DNA from: a bacterium
GTDB lineage: Bacteria > Planctomycetota > UBA1135 > UBA2386
NCBI GenBank assembly: GCA_030432695.1
Contig: JAUILN010000002.1
Coordinates: 496,001-560,000 of the forward strand
DNA: 64,000 nt
Direction of reading: 5' to 3'
Position numbers and translations under genes: made by a program. The notes below the pieces were generated by a model, which was given only the letters and a program-made list of their open reading frames with translations, did no database searches and was not told where the DNA came from. This document shows, piece after piece, positions 53,064 to 61,900 of this stretch (position 1 is its first letter; every line of letters starts with the position of its first letter).

Positions 53064-54449
53064 TCACTGATGTAGATAATCACGTAGCACAGCCATATCC
53101 TGAGAGTTCTCGAGAAAATCTGGATCCCGTATCAACAGGATATCTGAACCCGGCTTACTCCAACACTGCCGTCTCAGGTCATCGATGCTCTGAAGATTCT
53201 CTAGCGACGGGATGAACGAGCCCACGAGAACTCTGAGACATTTGCGGCCAACATCCCTCTGGATCGTTTCAACGGGATCCCACGGACCGAAAGTATGACC
53301 GGATCCGTACATGCAAATGAGCCTGGAATCGGCAGGTGCCCGTAGCCCCCAATCTCTCAAGCTATTTCCGATGTCGATGTCTCGCTTGAGCCCGCAACCT
53401 TCCTTCAGGTCTTCCATCCAACGTACCTCGAGCGGGAACAGGACCCATGACCTCTCGAGACACGGAGCCAACAGCTCGCTGTTCATCGAAACCACCGAAG
53501 GCTCATAACCAATGAAGACTGGCCGAACATCACCGCTCCACGAGTCGTCGAGTTCTCGGAAGAGCTGAGAAATCCAGGCCTTCTGCCACGGCGTGCCGTG
53601 AGGCCCTTCCCCGATCCAAGTGGTCGAGGAATTACGAATGGCGAGCATCGCGTCTTCCCGACTGACGACAGTCCATGTTCCACCCATCGCCGCGGCGAGA
53701 GCCTGCTCTCTGATCGCAGTGGCTCGCTCAACATGGCCCGCGATATCCGGTAGGTCGTATTCCCCGCGCCAAGCCCGCAGAAAACCTGGATCAATACCGC
53801 AACGCAGACACTCCGTTACAAATAGCTGAGCATCCGCATCATTCAAGAGTCGGGAGCCAATGCAGAGCGCTCGCCTTGACTGTGTAGGTCCGACTATATA
53901 CAGACCAGCCTGGTTCCAATCCCGACGCAGCCAATCCATCACGATCTGCGCTGCCTGCCCGTGAAGCTCGGAATCCAGGTCGAAGCCTGCGGCCGCCAGA
54001 ACCGCAATTCTGTAGAGCTGCTTGTAGTCTTCCGTCAGAGTGATCTGCTCGGCCAACTCGTGACAATCTGCAAGTTCAGGACGCATCCACATCGAGGCGA
54101 GAGCGCGACTAGCTACGAGGGGACTGGAATCCGACGCTAGCGCCATTGCGATGCGACGCAGCCGCATGGGATCACCGGGCTCCCAGACCAGTCGTATGGC
54201 TACAGACTCGCGCACATGCGCATCCTCATCTCCCGCCAATCGAGAAAGGTCGGTAGCAGGTAGCGCGTCTCCGGAATCCGAAAGCAGCCGCAGTGCCGCC
54301 AAACGCACCGCGCTCGATGGTGCCCTTGTCGCACCAAGGACATCCGCCAGAAGAGCTCGACGAGGCGAGACCTGAGACTCGAGTCGACCTGGAATCTGCG
54401 AGAGCAGCAAGAGTCCGCAGCAGATCTTCGCGCCATACACTCTTCGCAT
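53064..54449 (-). CDS. HEAT-like repeat secreted protein, low-GC, unknown function
   Basis: The 461-residue product begins MRRVYGAKICCGLLLLSQ, a probable signal peptide. AAGGAG lies 7 bases before this ATG, so the 34-residue longer frame is rejected. The N-terminal third reads as HEAT-like helical pairs (SAVRLAALRLLSDSGD, DAHVRESVAIRLV, PLVASRALASMWMRP). The remainder is mixed and not recognised (FIGYEPSVVSMNSELL, LLIRDPDFLENSQD). Base composition is markedly unlike the neighbours: 32 of 60 bases are G or C at 53161-53220, against 48 of 60 at 52501-52560. It sits in reverse orientation inside an array of tandem paralogs, which points to acquisition from elsewhere. No mobility gene is seen. 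Confidence 0.75.
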   Translation of the reverse strand: MRRVYGAKICCGLLLLSQIPGRLESQVSPRRALLADVLGATRAPSSAVRLAALRLLSDSGDALPATDLSRLAGDEDAHVRESVAIRLVWEPGDPMRLRRIAMALASDSSPLVASRALASMWMRPELADCHELAEQITLTEDYKQLYRIAVLAAAGFDLDSELHGQAAQIVMDWLRRDWNQAGLYIVGPTQSRRALCIGSRLLNDADAQLFVTECLRCGIDPGFLRAWRGEYDLPDIAGHVERATAIREQALAAAMGGTWTVVSREDAMLAIRNSSTTWIGEGPHGTPWQKAWISQLFRELDDSWSGDVRPVFIGYEPSVVSMNSELLAPCLERSWVLFPLEVRWMEDLKEGCGLKRDIDIGNSLRDWGLRAPADSRLICMYGSGHTFGPWDPVETIQRDVGRKCLRVLVGSFIPSLENLQSIDDLRRQCWSKPGSDILLIRDPDFLENSQDMAVLRDYLHQ

Positions 54450-54820
54450 CGTACTACTCCTTGGTACCACTTCTTGCGGACGACGATTCGCAACGCACGG
54501 ACAACCTCTACGCAAGTGCCAGAACGCACTTCCGCGGAAAGGAGGGCGCAATCTACCATGCAGCGCCCCGAGCCATCAATGTGCGGCACCGAACTTGAGC
54601 TCAGTCCCCGCATCTGGCTTCCACTGAACGAATCCGAGCGACTGCAGCAAGCGAAACAATGCCATATGGACCTCGCGCGAAGCCGTGAGCCGTATCGAGC
54701 GCTCGCCAGCCAAGACGACTGACCATCCAGACCAATTGAATCGGTCATTGCTGCCGAATCTCATTGATGCGCATCAGTGAGGCCGCCATGACTCGACCGG
54801 GCCAACATGAAGTGTCGTAG
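54450..54820. other. Non-coding, partly low-GC intergenic region
   Basis: About 370 bases lie between the start of the low-GC gene and palindrome copy D. Composition is uneven: 29 of 60 bases are G or C at 54721-54780. No frame has protein-like sequence, and no terminal inverted repeats or target-site duplications were found. It presumably contains the promoter of the reverse-strand gene. Confidence 0.45.
54457..54462 (-). promoter_or_regulatory. Ribosome binding site deciding the 54449 start
   Basis: On the minus strand this reads AAGGAG, 7 bases before the ATG at 54449. It is a strong site that excludes the longer upstream frame. Confidence 0.7.
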
Positions 54821-54857
54821 CTGGTCGTAGTCGGTGCCAAGCACGAACCACGACACT
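54821..54857. repeat. 37-base palindromic element, copy D (degenerate)
   Basis: The arms 54821-54838 and 54840-54857 pair at only 11 of 18 positions around a central A. The core GTGCC-A-AGCAC and the outer TCGT/ACGA stem are still related to copies A, E and F. Its right end coincides within 2 bases with the point where homology to the paralog array begins (54856). Confidence 0.6.
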
Positions 54858-55050
54858 GCTCCGCATGTGCCGGATGATGCTCGACCACCAACTCGGCAAC
54901 CCACCCGCAGCCATGCCCGACCCATACGGCGACGAACTGCACACCGAGGACAGACCCGACGGCAGCTTCCGGATCTGGAGCGACCGGCCCGGTCGCCGCC
55001 CCTGGGAGCTGGTGCTCGCAGCCGAAGCCCCCGCATCGTCACCGCGATAG
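54856..55050 (+). pseudogene. Truncated remnant of an array paralog (C-terminal 64 codons)
   Basis: The frame reads LLRMCRMMLDHQLG, then PDPYGDELHTE and DRPDGSFRIWSD, and ends AEAPASSPR plus stop, matching the C-terminus of the 52193 protein. The last 131 bases match that gene at 123 positions. Everything upstream of residue 'LLRM' is missing and is replaced by palindrome copy D and the low-GC block. An internal ATG could still allow a 61-residue product, but without the anchor it would hardly work like the paralogs. It is best read as a gene broken by the event that brought in the block. Confidence 0.8.
54920..55050 (+). repeat. 131-base direct repeat, copy 2
   Basis: This is the partner of 52911-53041, with 8 mismatches in 131 bases, ending at the stop codon of the truncated remnant. 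Confidence 0.8.
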
Positions 55051-55084
55051 CAAGCTGAGACCGGCAACTGCCGATGAACACTCC

Positions 55085-56320
55085 ATGCGCCCCCGCCACC
55101 TGCTCGGCTCCGCTGCGGTCCTGATCGGCCTCGGCCTGCTCGCGCTCGACCTTCAGCTCGCGCGCGTCGAACGGAGTTGGCAGGCGATGGTCGCGGCGAC
55201 CGAGCGGGCGCAGACCGAGTTGGAGGCGCTGCCCACCGAGCGGCCGGTGCTCTGGGGCGAGGCGCGGCCCGGCAACGCAGCGGAGGACTACTCCCGAGCT
55301 TTCGCACTGGCGGCGAGCACTCCTGGCGTAGAGCGGCTGCAGTCGGAGTGGAGGAACGCGCGCGCCCGGTTCGAGGTAGCGGATGACCTCGAGGCGCGCG
55401 ATCGCTTCGCCGAGGCGTTGGCTCCGGCGATCCAGGCGATGCGGGAGGGCGCGCACCGGGCGCAGTACGACAATCTCCCGGCGTGGTCCGGAGCACTCGA
55501 CGACCGCAGTTGGCAGTTCCTCACCGACAGACTCGTGGCCGACGCCGCCGCTGCGGAGGCCGAGCGTCTCGTGCTCGACGACCAGCACCTCGAGGCCGCC
55601 CGCCTGCTCCTCGACGCCGCACAGTTCGGCCGCGACCGCGCGCACGACGTCTTCCTGAACCAGGAGGTCATCGGTCTCGGAATGCTCGCCGCCCTGACAC
55701 GCGGAGCCCTCTATTACCGCGGGCTCGCCGGACGTCTCGATGGCGACGCCCTGGAGCAGCTCGCCGACGGCCTGGCCCGCCTCGACCACGATCTGGGCCC
55801 AGGCCTCGGGATGCGCGGGGATGCGATCCTGTGCGGCCTCCACGTGATCCGCAGCCCCGAAGCTTGGACCCAAGGGCTCGACGACCGCCCGCTGTCGACC
55901 TGGCGCGAGGGCTTCTCCACGCGGCTCGCGATCTCGAAGCTGATCCTGGCGAAGCTCGACTACGCCGGGCAGCACCAACACTTCGCCGTCCTCCCCGCCG
56001 CGCAGCAAGGCCCACTCGAGGCCGCCGCCCGCGCACGCTTCGTCTCCCGCGCCGGACCGCTCGGCAAGGACAGTTCTCCGACCCTCGCGATCCACGACGT
56101 GCGCCGCGAGTGCGTGGCCAGCCTGCGCCTGTGCAGGATGATGCTGACGCTGCAGCTCGGTGAGGATGCTGAACCCCTGCCTGACCCCTTCGGCGGCACC
56201 CTGCACGCCGAGCGAAGGCCCGACGGCAGCCTGCGAGTGTGGAGCGATCACCTCCTTCGCGGCCACCGGACCCTCGAACTCGTCTTCGACCCCAACGCAC
56301 CCGCACCCTCGCCCAGGTGA
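55085..56320 (+). CDS. Paralog-array protein 2, unknown function
   Basis: The 411-residue protein has an N-terminal membrane or signal anchor (LLGSAAVLIGLGLLALDLQL). The array signature ELEALPTERPVLWGEARPGN follows near 45-65. A helical body comes next (EAARLLLDAAQFGRDRAHD near 180, LADGLARLDHDLG near 230, WREGFSTRLAISKLILAK near 277) and the conserved C-terminus PLPDPFGGTLHAE plus RPDGSLRVWSD. The body is Ala/Leu-rich and may contain helical repeats, but no known domain or catalytic motif is recognised. It is the full-length form compared with the shortened 52193 gene. The start 34 bases after the remnant's stop has only a weak Shine-Dalgarno. Its 3' end is nearly identical to that of the next paralog. 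Confidence 0.75.
   Translation: MRPRHLLGSAAVLIGLGLLALDLQLARVERSWQAMVAATERAQTELEALPTERPVLWGEARPGNAAEDYSRAFALAASTPGVERLQSEWRNARARFEVADDLEARDRFAEALAPAIQAMREGAHRAQYDNLPAWSGALDDRSWQFLTDRLVADAAAAEAERLVLDDQHLEAARLLLDAAQFGRDRAHDVFLNQEVIGLGMLAALTRGALYYRGLAGRLDGDALEQLADGLARLDHDLGPGLGMRGDAILCGLHVIRSPEAWTQGLDDRPLSTWREGFSTRLAISKLILAKLDYAGQHQHFAVLPAAQQGPLEAAARARFVSRAGPLGKDSSPTLAIHDVRRECVASLRLCRMMLTLQLGEDAEPLPDPFGGTLHAERRPDGSLRVWSDHLLRGHRTLELVFDPNAPAPSPR
56183..56281 (+). repeat. 99-base direct repeat, copy 1 (3' end of array gene 2)
   Basis: This stretch matches 57583-57681 (an offset of exactly 1400 bases) with 3 mismatches in 99. The rest of the two genes is far more diverged, which suggests gene conversion at the 3' end. 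Confidence 0.85.
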
Positions 56321-56336
56321 GCACTGCGATACAAAG

Positions 56337-56373
56337 TCTGTCGTAGTCGGTGCCAGGCACCAACCACGACAGA
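56337..56373. repeat. 37-base palindromic element, copy E
   Basis: Arms 56337-56354 and 56356-56373 pair at 16 of 18 positions around a central A, with core GTGCC-A-GGCAC and outer stem TCTGTCGT. It starts 17 bases after the 55085 gene's stop. The flank just before it (CTGCGAT) is shared with copy F, so E and F were probably duplicated together with their host genes. Confidence 0.8.
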
Positions 56374-56439
56374 TTCTGGATCGCTGTCGCCGCCGCGAGT
56401 CGATCAGGAGCCGCCACGGCGCGAACCGATGAGGAGTCC

Positions 56440-57720
56440 ATGCGCCGCCCGCTGATCGCCGGCACCGCCCTCGCCCTCGTGCTGGGAGTGTTCACCCTCG
56501 GGCGCCATCTCGTACAGGTCGAGCGGACCTGGAACGACATGTTGGTCGCGACCGAGACGCTGCGGCAGGAGCTGGACTCGCTGCCCACCGAGCGCCCGGT
56601 GCTCTGGGGTGACGCCGAGTCGGGCGACGCGATGCCGCACTACCGGGAAGCGGTGGCCATCGCCGAGGCGAGCGGCGATGCCCTGGCCTTGCAGGAGGCA
56701 TGGCTGCGCGCGCTCCGACAGAACGGACCGGAGGCTGCTGAAACCGTTCGCGCGCACTTCTCCGCGGCGCTTTCACCTGCGCTCGTGTGGCTACGCAGCG
56801 GTGCACACCAGACGCGGCACGACGCGATCCCCGATTGGTGGCAGGGATTCGAGCAACCTCGCTCGAACCACGCGGCCGAACTCTGCCTTGCCCGCGCTGC
56901 CATTGCCGCCGCCGCCGGAGAAGTCGCCGCGGGTCGAGATCGGAACGCCGTTCGGTTGCTCCTGGACGCCGCGCAGTTCGGCCGCGATGGCGCGCATCGA
57001 TTCCTCGGGAACGACGAGTCGGTCGGCCTCTCCTGTCTCCGAACCGCCACCAGCGATTGGTTGGAGGATCAAGAGATGTTCTCGGCTCTCGGCGCGGCCG
57101 CGTTGGACGACCTCGCCACCGGTCTCGAGCGCCTCGACGCGTGGTTCGAGGCCGCCGGACGAAATGCGCGCGGCGGAACCGTACTCGCCGGATCGCACAT
57201 GCAGATCGATCCGGATCGCTGGGACGACTTCATGGGCTGGCTTCCAGGTCCCCCCGCGCTCAGCCTCGAAGATCTCGGCCTCGGCTGGCTACGCGCCTGG
57301 CGCGACGGCTTCACCACGCGCAATGCCCTGGCGAAGGTGCAGCTCGCCTCGATCGACTGGGTTCGAGCCAGCAGTCGCTGCGCCGAACTGGACCACGCAG
57401 CCGCCCAGTTCCGCGACCGCGAGCTCCGCAATCGCTTCTGGGCTACGGGCGGATCACTCGCCAGGACCTGGAACATCGCGCCGTTCGCGTCCGTCACCTA
57501 CCGCCATGAAGTGCGCACGCGCCTGCGTCTGCTCCGCATGCTGCTCGCACTCCGTTCGGGACACGACCTCCAACCCCTCCCCGACCCCTTCGGCGGCACC
57601 CTGCACGCCGAGCGAAGGCCCGACGGCAGCCTGCGAGTGTGGAGCGACCACCTCCTTCACGGCGACCGGACCCTCGAACTCACCTTCGATGCCAGCGCGC
57701 CCGCTGCGGCGCCGAGATGA
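56440..57720 (+). CDS. Paralog-array protein 3, unknown function
   Basis: The 426-residue protein begins MRRPLIAGTALALVLGVFTLG, a signal anchor, with GAGGAG 4 bases upstream of the ATG. A longer frame from 56350 only reads through palindrome E and is rejected. It shares with 55085 the phrases ELDSLPTERPVLWGDAESGD near 46-65, AVRLLLDAAQFGRDGAHRF near 168-186, WLRAWRDGFTTRNALAKVQLA and the C-terminal PLPDPFGGTLHAE plus RPDGSLRVWSD. Identity is moderate in the body and very high at the 3' end. No family is recognised. The conserved tail may be the functional or targeting part. Confidence 0.75.
   Translation: MRRPLIAGTALALVLGVFTLGRHLVQVERTWNDMLVATETLRQELDSLPTERPVLWGDAESGDAMPHYREAVAIAEASGDALALQEAWLRALRQNGPEAAETVRAHFSAALSPALVWLRSGAHQTRHDAIPDWWQGFEQPRSNHAAELCLARAAIAAAAGEVAAGRDRNAVRLLLDAAQFGRDGAHRFLGNDESVGLSCLRTATSDWLEDQEMFSALGAAALDDLATGLERLDAWFEAAGRNARGGTVLAGSHMQIDPDRWDDFMGWLPGPPALSLEDLGLGWLRAWRDGFTTRNALAKVQLASIDWVRASSRCAELDHAAAQFRDRELRNRFWATGGSLARTWNIAPFASVTYRHEVRTRLRLLRMLLALRSGHDLQPLPDPFGGTLHAERRPDGSLRVWSDHLLHGDRTLELTFDASAPAAAPR
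57583..57681 (+). repeat. 99-base direct repeat, copy 2
   Basis: This is the partner of 56183-56281, with 3 mismatches (at 57648, 57659 and 57664). Confidence 0.85.
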
Positions 57721-57733
57721 ACTCTGCGATGCA

Positions 57734-57776
57734 GAATCTGTCGCGGTTCGTGCCAGGCACCAACCACGACAGATTC
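57734..57776. repeat. Palindromic element, copy F (arms extended to 21 bases)
   Basis: The 18-base arms 57737-57754 and 57756-57773 pair at 16 positions around a central A, and three further outer bases on each side (GAA/TTC) also pair. The core is GTGCC-A-GGCAC. It follows the 56440 gene's stop by 16 bases to the 18-base arm and precedes the convergent stop at 57798. Confidence 0.8.
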
Positions 57777-57797
57777 GACACTGACCAGCACGGAGGA

Positions 57798-58823
57798 TCA
57801 GAGGTCCGCGAGGTCGACGCGCAGGCCATCGGTCACGCGCCAGCCGCCGCTCGTCCCCAGCGACACCGCCTGGAGGTACGCCGTCGCCTGCAAGGGCGGC
57901 AACAGATCGAGAGTCAGCGTCGCGAGGCCCTGCCCGTCGGCCAGGACCACGACCGAGCCCAGCGGGTCGACCAGCAGTTCGCAACCGCCGGCCAGGGGGA
58001 TCGCGACCGCTCGCACGCCGAACACGAAGCCCACCGGCTGGCGCGGGAAGCCCTGTAGTGCCAGCAGCTCGATGTGGTGGCCGTCGGCTCCCACGCGGTC
58101 GGCGCCCTGCATCCACGCGCCGCAGGTCGAACCGTAGTTGCTGAATCGGGCCGGCTGAATGCCGGGCAACAACCTCAGGTCCCAGCGCAGCGACGCCGTG
58201 GCACTGTTGCCCGGGGCACCGCCACCGGCGGCATGACAGCTACTCCGGATGCGCACCAGCAGGTCGTGTCCGGTCTCGACCCGCACCCCCACCGCGATCT
58301 CCTCGCTGTCCCGCGCCTGCACCGCGGTCTTGGCCTGCACGATCAGGTCGACCACTCCGTCGTCGCCGACATCGACCAGACAACCCGCGGCACCCGAGGT
58401 GAACGGACCGACGATCGCCGTGGCGCTCACGAAGACGGTTCCGGTCCCTGCCCCGCTCAGGCGCCACACGTGCTCGTGCCAGGCCGGATCGTTCGAACGG
58501 TCCGAGACGGCTCCCGCCACCGAGCCCACCGCGCCTCCCGCCTCGTAGTGCGACGATGCCGCCAGTGCGACCGTCACGTGACCCTGCCCGAGCGTCGCGT
58601 AGTCGAGGCTCGCGACCGCCAGCCCGCCACCTGGATCCCGCCCCGTGGCGCCGAGGTCGGTGAGCGCCGGTTCCAGGGTTCCTGCCGGCACGATCCGGGT
58701 GAACGACCCCGCCCGCACCCCCACGCCGCTCGCCGTCTCCAGCCGGGTCAGCACCTGCCCGGCGCTGCTGCAGGGCAACATCGCGAGCGCCACAGCGCAA
58801 CGGGCCGTCCACGGGATCGTCAT
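57798..58823 (-). CDS. Secreted protein with shared C-terminal module
   Basis: The 341-residue product starts MTIPWTARCAVALAMLPCSSAGQ, a signal peptide; the frame is open to 60317, but that extension lies over the large gene upstream and is not protein-like. The first 200 residues are beta-rich with GTGTVFVSATAIVG and DVGDDGVVDLIVQ segments and are not recognised. The last 130 (NYGSTCGAWMQG, PLAGGCELLVDP, LTLDLLPPL, VTDGLRVDLADL) match the module of 30930, 40297 and 51020. It lies 152 bases downstream of the large gene's stop on the same strand and converges with the paralog array. A secreted or surface role is likely. Confidence 0.75.
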   Translation of the reverse strand: MTIPWTARCAVALAMLPCSSAGQVLTRLETASGVGVRAGSFTRIVPAGTLEPALTDLGATGRDPGGGLAVASLDYATLGQGHVTVALAASSHYEAGGAVGSVAGAVSDRSNDPAWHEHVWRLSGAGTGTVFVSATAIVGPFTSGAAGCLVDVGDDGVVDLIVQAKTAVQARDSEEIAVGVRVETGHDLLVRIRSSCHAAGGGAPGNSATASLRWDLRLLPGIQPARFSNYGSTCGAWMQGADRVGADGHHIELLALQGFPRQPVGFVFGVRAVAIPLAGGCELLVDPLGSVVVLADGQGLATLTLDLLPPLQATAYLQAVSLGTSGGWRVTDGLRVDLADL

Positions 58824-58975
58824 GGCCGCGCCGGCTGCAAGCGCGATACCGCGAGCCGAACGGCCCGAATCCGCGGCGATCCACCCGCCACGGTGACCAG
58901 GTTCGTCGGCACCGCGACGGCTCGGCCGACGAACCGACGTCCCGGGTCGGGACGCCGGCGGCAGCGAGACGCCGA

Positions 58976-61900
58976 TCAGCGCAACGGCGGAGCGACCTCG
59001 CGGATGATCGCGCCGCGTTCCTCGCTGAGCACCAGCACCGCGAACCGGTCGACGTTCATCGCGCCGGCACCCGACAGCGACGCGTAGTCGAAGCGACCGC
59101 GCAGGTCGGTGTATCCGTCCTTGTGGAAGCGCACCCGACCGTTGGGCTGCCGCGCGAAGACCTTCACGTAGACCTTCGACAGGGCTGCATCGGAGTCCGG
59201 ATCGGTGACCCGCACCTGGCCGAAGTTCTCGATCCACTGCACGTCCATCGAGTTGGCGTAGCTCGGCGCCTGCCGGACCAGGCCCGCACCGCGCACCTCG
59301 ACCAACACGTTGGTGCTGCGGAACTCCTCGGGCAGATCGAGCAGCAGTTCGTTCTCCTCCTCCGGCAACGCCACCGCATCGCTGCGATTCGGCCGCACGT
59401 AGGAGAACGCGTCGTTGCCCGCCCCGACGAACGGGTGCGACGAGAACAGGAACTCGACGTCCATCTCGAAGAACCGCAGCTCGCAGGCCGCGAGGTTGCG
59501 GTAGCGGAGCCGCAGCTTGCGGTCGACGACCTCGAGTTCCAGGCTCGGCTGGCGAGCCGCCAGCGCGTCCGCCGAGATCTCGGTGTCGCCGCCCTCTTCC
59601 AGGCCGGTCGCGCGCCCCTCGATCTCGTCGAGCTGCAGCACCATCTCTTCGAAGCGCGACCGCCAGTGCGCCACCGGGTGGTCGGAGTGCGCCTCGGCGA
59701 TGCGCCGCGCGGTCGCCAGGTCCTCGGTGTAGAAGGCCAGGTAGGCGCGCATCGCGTCGTGCTGGAGCCGGGTCGGCACCGCCTCGGGTGCGACCTTCGC
59801 GAAGGCGGTGAGCGCCTCCTCGATCCGGTCCTGCAGCAGCAGGTAGTAGGTCACCATCAGCCAGTCCTCGGAGTCGAGCTCCGGCCGGTGGGCCAACACG
59901 TCCAGCAGCTCGTGCCACTGCTGCGCCACGCTCTGGTTGAGGATCTCGCGCTGCTTGCCGAACTGGTGCGCGCGGGCGTTGATCAGCGGGCGGTACTCCG
60001 CGTGCTCGTACCACTTCCGCACCACGGGATCGACGTCGATCCACGGCGAGCGGATCGTCGGTCCACAGGCCAGCAGGAACGCCTCCGCGTGGCGCAGGCG
60101 CTCGGTGATCGCCGTCACGTCCTGGTGCCGGAAGCCGTAGGCCCACAGCGTGTCGTGGTAGATGTGACGGCTCCGCAGCCGCGCCAGCGCCGCCTCGAAG
60201 AACGCCTTGTCGTGCATGCGCCAGGCGAGCTTGCCCAGATCGACGCTGCGCAGGTTGGCGGTCTCCAGGTAGCTCAGCACCGTCTCCGCGGGCGCATCCT
60301 GGGAGATGTACTGCCACGACGTCGTGTCGACCACGGTCGGCTCGGCGACCACATCGAAGCGACGCGCCGAGGCCGCGGCGACCTCCACGCCCTCGCTGGT
60401 CACGTGCACCGGGTAGTGCGGGAAGTTGCCGGCGGCCGGGAAGTAGAACGCGAAGTCGAAGGCCTGTGTCGAGTAGCCGTCGAGGCGCATGGGCACGCTG
60501 CGGGTCTCGCGACTGCCGCGCACCGGGATCGCGCCCTCGGGCACCTGGACCAGCACCTCGAGATCGCGCGAGGTCGAGGTCGGGTTGGTGACCACCACCT
60601 GGCAGCCGTAGGCGACGTCGACGAGATACTCGTCATTGACCCAGGCGTCGAGCTGGCGCCCGTCGACCATCCGGTAGCGCTCGTCCAGACGGAACACGTT
60701 CTGGCTGACCAGGATCGGAGCCGCCTCGTCGCCGCCGGCGCGTGCCATGCCGAGCTCCTGCCGGACCAACAGCAACGGCGTCGCGGCGGTGAAGCTCAGG
60801 ATGCCACCGTCGGTGGAGATCTGGTGCTCGCCCGGCTCGAACGGCAGGTCGAGGACCGCGAGTGCGAACATCATCTCGGCGAACGACCCGGCTGCGTCGC
60901 CGACGTGCGTCGAGAGGAACAGGTCCGCGGCGCCGCTGCGCGCGAAGTCGAGCCAGAAGCGGTCGGCCTCGACGAGCTGCGGACCGACCTCGGTCTCCCG
61001 CAGGTTCCAGTAGTTGCGCTCGACGTAACGCTTCGTGGTATCGGGAGCGGAATAGAGCCGGCCCGCCGCCTTGCGCTTCGCGGCGTCGAACTCGCCTCCA
61101 CCGCCTCCGGCCTGGCCGAGGAAGAACTCGTCGGAGTTGAGCACCTCGTCGTCCCCCAGCGACTCCTCCGGAGTGACTTCTTCCGCCTCGGCCCCATCGG
61201 CATCCTCGTTGCGCGCCCGGTCGAGTTCACGCCGGGCCCGACCACGCGCCGGCCCGGGGGTCGAGGGACCCGACGGTTCCGCTGCGGCGGTCCGGGTCTG
61301 CGCCTGCTCGCGCAGCCGCTCCAGCACCAGGCCGATGTCCTTCGCGTCCTTCGCCTTCAGCGCCTCGCCGGCAAGCAGGCCATAGAACAGCTTGTTCTCG
61401 GCGTCGACCGGGACCGGGTTCAGGGCGACGCGGTCGGCGATGTCCCGCGCCATGTTGCCGCCGTCCTCGCCGGACAGCCGGCGCACCAGCAGGATCTGTT
61501 CGACGACGTTCAGGCGACCGAAGGCCCAGGGCTCGAGGTAGCCGTCCAGCGGCGCGCCGAGCAGCCATTCGTCGAGGAAGGTCTTGTGCAGCTTGTTGGC
61601 GAGGTACGGTCGTACCACCGAGTCGAAGAATGCGCGGTCCTTCTGGTGCAGGAAGAAGTGCAGCTCGTGGCAGGCGTGCTGCGCATAGAGCGCGGGCTTC
61701 GCGTCGTCGTCGAGCTGCGGCCAACGCACCACGAACTCGAAGGTGTCGAGCTGCGCGTCGCCGGTCAGGCTCTGGAACATCGCGAACACCGACCGGAGCG
61801 AGTCGATGGTCTCGACCTCGGCATCCGCGGGGTTGCGCACCGTGGCGGTCCCGGCGGCGGCGACGAACTCGATGCTCCGCTCCTGCGCCAGCGCAACGTC

